Below, piece after piece: positions 1 through 7,398 of a stretch of 64,000 nucleotides of DNA. The DNA is from Synechococcus sp. PCC 7502 (GTDB lineage Bacteria > Cyanobacteriota > Cyanobacteriia > Pseudanabaenales > Pseudanabaenaceae): NCBI RefSeq assembly GCF_000317085.1, contig NC_019702.1, positions 306,394-370,393 of the forward strand, read 5' to 3'. The position numbers and the translations under genes are program-made. Within the stretch, counting starts at the first letter, position 1. Each line of letters opens with the position of its first letter. A model generated the notes under the pieces. That model saw only the letters and a list, made by a program, of their open reading frames with translations. It did no database searches and was not told where the DNA came from.

Positions 1-994
1 TAGCCTGATCCAGTAAATCTAACCCCTCAGATAAAGTTTCAATCAGGCATAGTTTTCCCCGTAAAGTTGCAGCACCATTAAAACCCTTACAGTACCAAGT
101 TAAATGTTTTCGAGCTTGACGAATACCCCGATCGCCCTTGTATTCATGTAAACCAATTAAATGCTCACGGGCAACTTGCAAACATTCGAGGGCAGAGGGT
201 TTAGGTTTATGCTCACCAGTTTTTAGGTAGTGATCAACTTCTCCCACTAAAAATGGATAGCCCATAGTGCCACGGGAACACATTACTCCATCCGCCCCAG
301 TTGCTTCTAGGCAGGCGATCGCTGCTTCCGCAGAAAAAATATCACCATTGGCAATCACAGGAATTGTAAGAATCTCTTTAACTTTTTTGATCCATTCCCA
401 CTTAGCAGCCCCATTGTAACCCTGCGCCCTAGTGCGACCATGCACAGTAATCATTTTGGCACCAGCATCTTCCATGCGTTTAGCAAAATCTAAAATATTA
501 ATTTCCGCCTCACACCAACCAATGCGGGTTTTCACAGTTACTGGCACATCTACAGCCTTGACCACCGATCGCACAATTTCCTCGGCAATTTCGGGTTGAC
601 GTAAAAGCGATGATCCCCCACCATTTTTAGTAATTTTATTTACAGGACAGCCCATATTAATATCAACGGTATCTGCCCCCTCGGATACAGCCCTTTGAGC
701 GGCTTCTGCTAAAAAATTAGGACGACAATCAAATAATTGAATACTAATCGGAGTTTCCGATCGCTCAATTTCCATAATTTTCGGCAGCTCATTCACATAA
801 TGCAAACCCGTAGCATTAACCATTTCCGTATAGGTCATGGAGTCAGGTGCATAGTTACGCACCAATCGCCTAAATACTAAATCCGTCACGCCTGATAGGG
901 GCGACTGCAAAACTCGGCTTTTCAACTCAAAGTCACCTATTTTCAAGGGTTCTGATAATCTAGCTTTAAGGTTGGTTTGACTGGTTTCTGACAT
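1..994 (-). CDS. dus: tRNA-dihydrouridine synthase, DusB/NifR3 family (3' end outside window)
   Basis: Reduces a uridine in tRNA to dihydrouridine using FMN and NADPH, in the cytoplasm. I translated the minus strand from an ATG at 994; the frame stays open to the window edge, giving about 331 residues. Visible signatures are an N-terminal barrel start (LQSPLSGVTD), the catalytic-cysteine motif DINMGCPVNKITKNGGGSSL, the FMN-site stretch ITVHGRTRAQGYNG and IANGDIFSAE with the usual MCSRG-like turn. Dus enzymes are about 320-350 residues, so only a short tail should be missing. DusB and DusA cannot be separated safely by eye, but the NMGCP motif and general wording fit the bacterial NifR3/DusB group. 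It is divergent from the DUF2605 gene across a 360-base gap. Confidence 0.93.
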   Translation of the reverse strand, partial: MSETSQTNLKARLSEPLKIGDFELKSRVLQSPLSGVTDLVFRRLVRNYAPDSMTYTEMVNATGLHYVNELPKIMEIERSETPISIQLFDCRPNFLAEAAQRAVSEGADTVDINMGCPVNKITKNGGGSSLLRQPEIAEEIVRSVVKAVDVPVTVKTRIGWCEAEINILDFAKRMEDAGAKMITVHGRTRAQGYNGAAKWEWIKKVKEILTIPVIANGDIFSAEAAIACLEATGADGVMCSRGTMGYPFLVGEVDHYLKTGEHKPKPSALECLQVAREHLIGLHEYKGDRGIRQARKHLTWYCKGFNGAATLRGKLCLIETLSEGLDLLDQA

Positions 995-1356
995 TTTTTT
1001 TGCTAACGTAACTTTTCTGATTTTTTATTAGGGCAGTTTTGAGGTTTATATCACTGGCTTGGCGATCGCTATTTTTTACCTTTTATGTTCAATCGTCCTT
1101 CAAGCCTCCATAGATATAATAACCCTGATTTGTAAGGCTCAAACCCACGGCAAAACCAATTGATTTAATAAAATTGATCAAAATAAAATACCAAGCAAAT
1201 GTTAAGAAAAGTTACGAACTTGATATAATTGTGGTTGTCTTCAAACTTTCAAATTTTCAGTCAAATTTTTAATCAAATTTTAAAATTGTTAGTTTTAGAT
1301 TTTTTCTATTAGTCCTGTAAGCCCGCCTGTTATTTTAATCATAGGTACTTAAAGTT
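995..1356. other. Divergent intergenic region, no gene seen
   Basis: A 362-base AT-rich gap between the divergent dus and DUF2605 genes. It holds one HIP1 site and the extended -10 promoter listed separately. I found no RNA gene or convincing short coding frame in it. Confidence 0.6.
1221..1229 (+). promoter_or_regulatory. Extended -10 promoter candidate for the DUF2605 gene
   Basis: The sequence tgatataat matches the extended -10 consensus TGnTATAAT exactly. There is no good -35 box at the usual distance, which extended -10 promoters tolerate. It would give a leader of roughly 120 bases before the ATG at 1357. Matches of this size occur by chance in AT-rich DNA, so the call is tentative. 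Confidence 0.4.
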
Positions 1357-1674
1357 ATGAACAATTCTGCCTTTCCCGATGCTGAAGTATTAAAAAATAT
1401 CTTTGAGCCACTTTTAGAAGACTTTGAATATTGGTTTGGGCGATCGCTAGTTCTACTTGAAGAGGAAGAACTTGATTTCATGACCGATATCCAAAAACAC
1501 GACTTGATTACGAGAGTTAAAGACACCCTCCAAGCGGTGCAAACTGTCAAAATGATGTACAAATTATCGGGGGAACAAGTTGGTATTGAAGTACAGGCTT
1601 TAATGCCTTGGCATAACCTTATGATGGAATGTCAATCGGTGGGAATGCGTTTTCGCCAAAGTCAGGCTAGTTAA
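1357..1674 (+). CDS. DUF2605 family protein
   Basis: A 105-residue soluble acidic protein of the cyanobacterial DUF2605 family; function unknown. The family likeness lies in the N-terminal FEPLLEDFEYWFGRSLVLLE stretch, followed by a predicted helical region with a central acidic cluster (about residues 33-45) and a C-terminal half containing PWHNLMMEC. Length fits the family. No signal peptide or membrane segment is seen. The ATG is the first start of the frame. It stands alone between dus and a repeat-bearing gap. Family recognition is from memory of the motif. Confidence 0.8.
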   Translation: MNNSAFPDAEVLKNIFEPLLEDFEYWFGRSLVLLEEEELDFMTDIQKHDLITRVKDTLQAVQTVKMMYKLSGEQVGIEVQALMPWHNLMMECQSVGMRFRQSQAS

Positions 1675-1754
1675 GGTGAATTCCCAATGAGCTAATTAGA
1701 CTTTTGGGTATTTTACTTGGACTTGATTATTACTCCTTTTCTAGTATAAAAATT

Positions 1755-1858
1755 ATACTTAGGATTTACGCACTCAATTGGGGCTTTACCCCAAGAGTCT
1801 CTCAAATACCACGAAGGAGTTTCACCCCATTTAATTAAGTTAAGTCTATTTTTATAGT
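1755..1858 (-). repeat. Dispersed intergenic repeat, copy A
   Basis: Read on the minus strand, this gap carries the blocks ctataaaaatagactta, attaaatggggtgaa and ccttcgtgg in that order. The same blocks recur in the same order on the plus strand at 18268-18320. Copy A adds a hairpin-like ttggggtaaagccccaa beyond the shared blocks. It lies between the DUF2605 gene and the RsbW-like gene. A 60-codon frame across it is a by-product of the repeat. Confidence 0.7.
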
Positions 1859-1948
1859 GAGAAGGGATTAGGATCGTTACCTGCAACCAACTCAAATTAC
1901 GGCAAGGCTGTTGTTAAGTTCAGATTAATATAAGGTTAACTAAAATGG

Positions 1949-2359
1949 TTAAAAGCGCTTAATCATAAGTAAGCAATTGCGACCATCGGGCAAGTGATCG
2001 TACCTAAAAACATCAACAATCTGGTGAATTAAATCTAAGCCCCTTCCCCCTAAAGCATTAATATCCACATCATCTAGATTTGCTAATTTATCTGACAGCG
2101 CAAATCCTGCACCATAGTCAAATACCTTCATTTCCAGACTATGATCTTCGAGCACCGCTTCCAATAAAATTGGGGTATTCTTAGGCATACCCTTGTGAGC
2201 ATGACGCACGGCATTAGTAAATACTTCAGCCAGAGCAGTTTTACAGTACAACCAGTCATTTTTGGGCATATTGGTATGATCAAGTTCCTCAAACCAATTT
2301 AGGACTGCGGCTAGTTCACTTAAATCAGTATTAACTTGGAGGGCGATCGTTTGAACCAC
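1949..2359 (-). CDS. RsbW/SpoIIAB-like ATP-binding kinase (anti-sigma type)
   Basis: A 136-residue GHKL-fold ATPase like RsbW. Such kinases phosphorylate a serine of a STAS antagonist protein and sequester a target protein when the antagonist is phosphorylated. The N-box is near residues 43-55 (ALAEVFTNAVRHAH), the G1 box is FDYGAGF and the G2 box is GGRGLDLIHQIVD. Length fits stand-alone kinases of this group. The predicted start is GTG at 2359. It is divergent from the PP2C phosphatase gene and 1.4 kb from the STAS gene, so all three partner-switching components are in one 2.2-kb block. The final target is unknown and need not be a sigma factor; in Synechocystis the icfG cluster has a comparable set. 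Confidence 0.85.
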   Translation of the reverse strand: MVQTIALQVNTDLSELAAVLNWFEELDHTNMPKNDWLYCKTALAEVFTNAVRHAHKGMPKNTPILLEAVLEDHSLEMKVFDYGAGFALSDKLANLDDVDINALGGRGLDLIHQIVDVFRYDHLPDGRNCLLMIKRF

Positions 2360-2376
2360 GGGCAGTTTTAGAAAAG

Positions 2377-2400
2377 TTGTATAAAAAATTGTATAAAAAA
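2377..2400. repeat. Two tandem copies of a 12-base unit
   Basis: The unit ttgtataaaaaa is present twice with no spacer, 18 bases upstream of the RsbW-like gene start (minus strand). On the minus strand this is a tract of T-runs and tataca steps. It may affect the promoter of either divergent gene, or simply reflect slippage. Confidence 0.6.
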
Positions 2401-2633
2401 ATCTATGTCCTAACTATAACAAACACTAGTTTGTCGAATTGAGAATCTGATTTTTAACTAACCTAGCCACCTTATCTAGCTATAGAATTACTGAAAGCAA
2501 AAAAAGTATAAGGTTAACAATATTGCAGAGTATCCTCCTTACTTCAGTAGTTCATATTTATTCACTAAGTCCTTACAATTACTGTGAATAAGGGTAATTT
2601 TTTCCATAATTCTAGCTTTAATACGGGTGATAA

Positions 2634-3785
2634 ATGTTACAAGTCTTGGTAATTGATGATGATCCCGTCATGCGGATGATTCTTAAAAATGCCCTTCAAG
2701 AGCAAGGTTACTTGGTAATTTTGGCTAAGGATGGGCAGGAAGGTATTGATCTAGCTAAAAAGCATCACCCCGCTTTGGTGATTTGTGATTGGCTTATGCC
2801 CAAAGTTGATGGTTTAGAAGTTTGTCTACAAGTTAAGCAAGAACCTAGTCTTTACTATACTTTTTTTATTTTATTGACCTCACGCTCGGCGGTCGAAGAT
2901 AAGGTTCAGGCTTTAAATCATGGTGCCGATGATTTTCTCTCAAAGCCAATTGACAAAATGGAATTGATTGCCAGTGTCAGAGCAGGGCTGCGATTATATC
3001 AACTCAATCAGGACTTACAATTACAGAAGCAGCTATTGGTGGCAGAGCTAAATGAGGCAAGTGAGTATGTGCGATCGCTTTTACCTAAGAGTTTAGATCA
3101 TAATGTCAAAATTCGCACTGAGTTCTTACCCTCTAGTCAGTTAGGCGGAGATTGCTATGATTTTTATTGGCTTGATCCCGATCATCTGGCAATTTACTTA
3201 ATTGATACCTCGGGGCATGGGGTTGGTTCAGCATTACTGTCGATTTCGATTTTAAATCTTTTGCGATCGCAATCCTTCGGTAAAGATAAATTTTACGATC
3301 CCAAAATCGTCATGACCGAACTGAACCGTGCCTTTCAAATGAGTCAGCAGGGTGGTCGATATTTTACGATGTGGTATGGGGTATATCAGCAATCAGAACG
3401 CAAATTAGTGTATGCCAATGCTGGACATCCTACTCCCATTGTAATTTCAGGTAATCATGACAATCTTAAGATTAAACAATTACCAAGTCTGAGTATTCCC
3501 ATTGGCTTTTTCCCTGATGCCGAGTACACCAGTGCCGAATTATTGATTGATAGGAATACTAGCCTTTATATTTTTAGTGATGGTATTTTTGAAGTAATGC
3601 AGGAAACTGGGAGAATTTGGGGTTTAGCTAATCTGATTAAGTTATTAACCAATGAATTGCCTTTAAGTCAAAATATTACTGGTCAAAACTTCACGGCGGA
3701 GTGGGTACGGGAACATATTCGTAAAGAAACCCCTGATGCCGATTTTAGTGATGATGTTTCTCTAGTGCATATTAACTTTCCGTAG
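2634..3785 (+). CDS. Response regulator with SpoIIE/RsbU-type PP2C phosphatase domain
   Basis: A 383-residue protein that should dephosphorylate the STAS antagonist when its receiver is phosphorylated. The receiver is at about residues 3-120, with acidic pocket DDD at 8-10 and phosphoacceptor Asp52 in CDWLMPKVDG. A short helical linker (about 125-155) leads to the PP2C domain at about 165-383, with metal-binding motifs GGDCYDF, DTSGHGVGSA, FSDGIFEV and SDDVSL. There is no membrane segment. It is convergent with the STAS gene and overlaps it by 14 bases, which supports a shared function. It resembles cyanobacterial IcfG-like phosphatases and RsbU, but here the input is a two-component receiver. 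The partner histidine kinase cannot be identified from sequence; two orphan-like hybrid kinases lie later in the window. Confidence 0.92.
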   Translation: MLQVLVIDDDPVMRMILKNALQEQGYLVILAKDGQEGIDLAKKHHPALVICDWLMPKVDGLEVCLQVKQEPSLYYTFFILLTSRSAVEDKVQALNHGADDFLSKPIDKMELIASVRAGLRLYQLNQDLQLQKQLLVAELNEASEYVRSLLPKSLDHNVKIRTEFLPSSQLGGDCYDFYWLDPDHLAIYLIDTSGHGVGSALLSISILNLLRSQSFGKDKFYDPKIVMTELNRAFQMSQQGGRYFTMWYGVYQQSERKLVYANAGHPTPIVISGNHDNLKIKQLPSLSIPIGFFPDAEYTSAELLIDRNTSLYIFSDGIFEVMQETGRIWGLANLIKLLTNELPLSQNITGQNFTAEWVREHIRKETPDADFSDDVSLVHINFP

Positions 3786-4104
3786 TCAGATTAACAGCCA
3801 GATCAAAGGCAGAGCGATCGGGATATATATCAAATACCTTATCCATTCTTGTTAACTCCATGATGATCCGCACTTGATCGTTAAGGGAAGATAGATAGAG
3901 CTTGGCATTTTTAGTACGAACCCTTTGTAAAATTGCCACCAACGACCCTAAACCAGAGCTATCCATAAATGTAATATTCGTGAGATCAAGCAAAATTATT
4001 TCTGCTCCTGCTTCTAGTAAATCAGTGACCTGACGGCGAAGTTTATTGCCCCCGGCATTGTCAATTAGTCCTGCTGGTTCTAGTACCTTTAAAGCTGCAC
4101 TCAT
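3772..4104 (-). CDS. STAS-domain anti-sigma-factor antagonist (RsbV/SpoIIAA-like)
   Basis: A 110-residue single STAS domain. The hallmark MDSSGLGSL lies at residues 47-55, with Ser49/Ser50 as the expected phosphorylation site. Such proteins are phosphorylated by an RsbW-like kinase and dephosphorylated by a PP2C phosphatase; both kinds are encoded immediately beside it. Its 3' end overlaps the phosphatase gene by 14 bases in convergent orientation. It is also the last gene downstream of the co-directional GT2 polysaccharide locus, 84 bases after the synthase stop, so it may be co-transcribed with it. In Vibrio fischeri a STAS protein (SypA) controls polysaccharide-dependent biofilm; the same logic is possible here but is inference. 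Confidence 0.9.
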   Translation of the reverse strand: MSAALKVLEPAGLIDNAGGNKLRRQVTDLLEAGAEIILLDLTNITFMDSSGLGSLVAILQRVRTKNAKLYLSSLNDQVRIIMELTRMDKVFDIYPDRSAFDLAVNLTTES

Positions 4105-4188
4105 GATTTATTACCTTTTTTCCTGTTTAATATACTATTTTTTTTAATTGATATTTTTAATTGACTTTATCTATCAATCAAGCACTAC

Positions 4189-6186
4189 TCAAACATTTAA
4201 TTTGGCTTCTTCTTTAGGTTGCCACACTGCTGCTCTGATTACAACCGATAGGAGGGAAATGTTATAGATTGCCCAGCCGCTATTTAGTAAATATACCCAA
4301 GGATCGGGTAATGTTCCCATTAAAAAGCGGATTAAGCTCCAAGCCATGCCTACAATACTCAAGATGACGATCGCTAATTGTGGTACGACTAGATTTAGAT
4401 AGTTACCTGATTGTCTCTGTTTAGGTGTAACTTGAAAATTCAGAGGTGTGCGCGAAAATACACTCCAAATCGATTGGATAAATAGGGGAAATAGAGCGAT
4501 CGCATACTGTTCTGACCGCCATAGCTCACCTGCTGGAATCCCCCAAGTTGCGGCTAAAAAAGTTAGGCGATTGATGATAAAGGCAGGAAAAAAGTGAATG
4601 GCAAAATCATTGCCAAAAGCCTTTACAGGAATAATACCCGTGAAGAAAAAGATAATCGGACAGCTAATAAAAATTACCGTAGCAAAGCCAGAAAAATAGC
4701 TGTACATAGTTTGAAAGTATTGCAAGCGTTGCCAAAAACTTAAACCGGACTTAATTAGAGGATTTTCCTGCACTAGCACTTGAATAGTACCTTGCGCCCA
4801 ACGCAATCTTTGCTTCAAGGTTGAACCTAAATCATCGGGAGCTAGTCCTTCGGCTAAAAGTTCATTGTGATAGACCGATTGCCAACCCGCACCGTGTAAG
4901 CGCATGGCAGTATTCATATCCTCGGTAATGCTACTACTGGACATGCCCCCAATTAAATTAAACTCATCAATGCGAGACGCATCCTTTTCTAAGGAATCGG
5001 AAAAATATTGCAAGCCCACATTAAGTAGAGCCTCACGGCGCAGAATGGCATTAGTGCCAGTATAAAAGGCGGAATTTAAGCCATCTTTACCCTGTTGAAT
5101 AGGACCATAAAATAAGTGAGCAGAATGCCCGTAGGGATCGCCAGGGGGGAGATTATAAAAATCCTGAGGTGTTTGGACAAAGGCAATGCGATTACTTTCA
5201 TATTTACCTGTCCATTGATTGTAGCTAAAGAAGTAGGGTAAGACCCGTTTTAGAAATTGGGGTTTGGGAATGTGATCGGCATCAAGGGTAAGAATAAAGT
5301 CCCCGTTGGTTTCACCCGAAAAAATCGCATGGTTGATGTTTCCAGCTTTGGCATGGTGGGGTTTGCCGGGAGTTTTGGTGCGGGCAATATAGCGGCATCG
5401 GACTAGATCACTTGCCTCTTGTTGTTTTTGCCGAATTTCCTGTTCAAGGCGTTGTTGTTCTTGGACTAGGCGATCGCTAATACTCACACTAGTGGTTTCA
5501 TGTCCAACCATAAACACAAATACATCACGCAGGGTCTGTAAAAATTTACGCGTTCCATGATTAGGGGGCAGGTTTTGCAGAAACTCCTCGGCTTCATTGG
5601 TCTCAGGCAGCAGTTCCTGTAGTTGCTGGAGTCTAGTTTCCAGTTCTGCTCTAGCAATTTCTAGGTGGGTTGATTCTATCTGCATTTTGGGCGATCGCAG
5701 GTCTTCAATCGCTAAATTTTGGGACATGGCGCGCATTTGATCAGACTTGCCATCATCGAGAATATATACCCGCAGTTTATTTACAGGATAGTCAATTGCC
5801 AAGGCTGCCCTTGCTGTTTCTTCTACCATCTCTACAGGTTCGTTGTAGCAGGTAATAAATATATCCACAGGGGGAAATTTATCCTCAGGAAAAGCTGGTC
5901 GGAGTTGATCGAGCGATCGCACCTGTCGTTCTAAAGGTCGCCATAACCCAATCGTAAACATTGCCCCACCGACAAAGCTATAAATTTCTGCCACCAATAG
6001 GGGAATTGCCAGCCACAAAGCATTAAAGTTAACAGAATTAGTAATGCGCCAACTTAAATACCATGCTCCCAAGATCAGGTTAATCTCAGCCAAATAGCGA
6101 AATAGAAGCGTACGTTGTTTGAGCCGCGATCGCATATTACCAATAAAGGTGGGGGAATTCTCAATAATGGTAGTGGGTGAAGTCAT
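4189..6186 (-). CDS. Cellulose-synthase-like GT2 glycosyltransferase
   Basis: A 665-residue processive inverting GT2 enzyme of the inner membrane, expected to polymerise a beta-linked sugar from a nucleotide donor and extrude it. Two N-terminal membrane segments (about 30-50 and 55-80) precede the catalytic domain with DDG at 144-146, the DxD motif DAD at 302-304, TED at 421-423 and QRLRW at 459-463. At least four hydrophobic segments follow (about 475-640). Two features are odd. About 100 residues, largely charged and helical (about 160-265), are inserted between the first Asp motif and HAKAGNINHA. The protein ends at 665 without the RxxxR plus NxSxxG PilZ signature of BcsA, so direct c-di-GMP control is not apparent. 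It is the last biosynthetic gene of the locus read from 14036. The product polymer cannot be told from sequence. Confidence 0.9.
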   Translation of the reverse strand: MTSPTTIIENSPTFIGNMRSRLKQRTLLFRYLAEINLILGAWYLSWRITNSVNFNALWLAIPLLVAEIYSFVGGAMFTIGLWRPLERQVRSLDQLRPAFPEDKFPPVDIFITCYNEPVEMVEETARAALAIDYPVNKLRVYILDDGKSDQMRAMSQNLAIEDLRSPKMQIESTHLEIARAELETRLQQLQELLPETNEAEEFLQNLPPNHGTRKFLQTLRDVFVFMVGHETTSVSISDRLVQEQQRLEQEIRQKQQEASDLVRCRYIARTKTPGKPHHAKAGNINHAIFSGETNGDFILTLDADHIPKPQFLKRVLPYFFSYNQWTGKYESNRIAFVQTPQDFYNLPPGDPYGHSAHLFYGPIQQGKDGLNSAFYTGTNAILRREALLNVGLQYFSDSLEKDASRIDEFNLIGGMSSSSITEDMNTAMRLHGAGWQSVYHNELLAEGLAPDDLGSTLKQRLRWAQGTIQVLVQENPLIKSGLSFWQRLQYFQTMYSYFSGFATVIFISCPIIFFFTGIIPVKAFGNDFAIHFFPAFIINRLTFLAATWGIPAGELWRSEQYAIALFPLFIQSIWSVFSRTPLNFQVTPKQRQSGNYLNLVVPQLAIVILSIVGMAWSLIRFLMGTLPDPWVYLLNSGWAIYNISLLSVVIRAAVWQPKEEAKLNV

Positions 6187-6258
6187 AGGTTTATTAGAAT
6201 TAGAATGATCCAGTAATTAGGCTGAAAAGCTTTAGGGCAAAACCCTTTCAGTCTAGTT

Positions 6259-7398
6259 TCAATTTTGGGAGCGACTAAAAATCTGACCTATAGACTGAGG
6301 TGAAACATAGGCAAAGGCATCATCAGCAACCACTGTCTTATAGCTTTTAGTCATATTTGAATTTTGTGATTTTATTTGCGTATCTATTTGCGTATTTAAG
6401 TGCCAATCACATTCCTTGGCAATATTGAAATAAATAATAGCTTGTACTGATGAAGCTAACGCTAAATGTTGATAAGCTGCATATAACCATGCTTCTTTAG
6501 CAAGTGCATCCGCAGTCATGGGCTTACTATAGCTACTTGATGCCGTTTGGGTAATGAAAATCGGTTTAAGGGGAGCGATTTTTTTCATCCTATTAATATA
6601 GGAATCATAGGTGTCTTCAGGTTTGTCCCACAGCTTTCTTTGATTGAGGGGATGCTGACAATAGCCCCAATTGTAGGCACTAAACCCAACTACATCGACC
6701 CTTTGATCACCCGGATAATAGTTTTCAAAATCATGCTCCCGTGTGAAGCTAAAACCATTGGGCGCAAATACCCAACGCACGGATGCCGGTGAAACACTAG
6801 CTTCAGTAAATATCTGCTGTAAACGCATATAAGCCTGCTTAAAGTTTTGGGCATCAAGGCTATAGGTTTCCCCCGCAATATTCATCTCTGGTAGGGGAGC
6901 AATAAACATCATGCGCCCATCACCTTTGTTAGTCCAGTTAGCAACCGCCTGGGCTACCTTTTGGATAGATTGGTCTAGGTTACCTTGGGCAATTTCGGAG
7001 GCTAAGCCTATGGATTTAAGGTTAATCAAAGCCGTGTAACCATTTTGCCAAAGGATTTCTAAACGATTGCCAATATTGTAGGCTGGGTTTTCGTCTTGAA
7101 TATCCATAAATATACCAACAAGGGTATGTTTCTTCCCCGCCCAAGTATCTAATTGGCGTAGCTGTTGATCGATAATGTTCTGCTCTCCTGCATAGCCTTG
7201 GGTATATAAACCAAGAAGAACAGGGGATTGTTTGGAGGTAATCGAATTTGCGAGGGACTGATTAAAGCCTGCGATCGCCAAAATCAGGAAAGTTACCAAT
7301 CCCCAAAAAATAGCTATTTTCTTCACCTTTAGAGCTTTTAGTTGATGAATTAGTGGATGAGTTCTATGTGTCATTAACCTAATTAGATTAAGAAGCAA
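6259..7398 (-). CDS. GH26-like (beta-mannanase-type) glycoside hydrolase fold protein
   Basis: A 379-residue envelope protein with one N-terminal membrane segment (about 27-46), which may be an uncleaved anchor, followed by a TIM-barrel domain resembling GH26. The likeness rests on APLPEMN (residues 167-173), where Glu171 would be the acid/base, WVFAPNG (209-215), and YYPGDQRVDVVGFSAYNW (227-244). At the usual nucleophile strand, where GH26 has a glutamate, the sequence is KPIFITQTASS with Gln284, so ordinary retaining hydrolysis is doubtful. Its start overlaps the stop of the DUF3131 gene by 11 bases, implying translational coupling. Hydrolase-like partners are common in polysaccharide loci (BcsZ, PgaB, PelA); here it may trim, bind or guide the polymer. 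Confidence 0.75.
   Translation of the reverse strand: MLLNLIRLMTHRTHPLIHQLKALKVKKIAIFWGLVTFLILAIAGFNQSLANSITSKQSPVLLGLYTQGYAGEQNIIDQQLRQLDTWAGKKHTLVGIFMDIQDENPAYNIGNRLEILWQNGYTALINLKSIGLASEIAQGNLDQSIQKVAQAVANWTNKGDGRMMFIAPLPEMNIAGETYSLDAQNFKQAYMRLQQIFTEASVSPASVRWVFAPNGFSFTREHDFENYYPGDQRVDVVGFSAYNWGYCQHPLNQRKLWDKPEDTYDSYINRMKKIAPLKPIFITQTASSSYSKPMTADALAKEAWLYAAYQHLALASSVQAIIYFNIAKECDWHLNTQIDTQIKSQNSNMTKSYKTVVADDAFAYVSPQSIGQIFSRSQN

Noticed and set aside
1713..1895. A 60-codon minus-strand frame
   Set aside because: It coincides with dispersed repeat copy A and has no family likeness; the matching repeat copy B is not coding.
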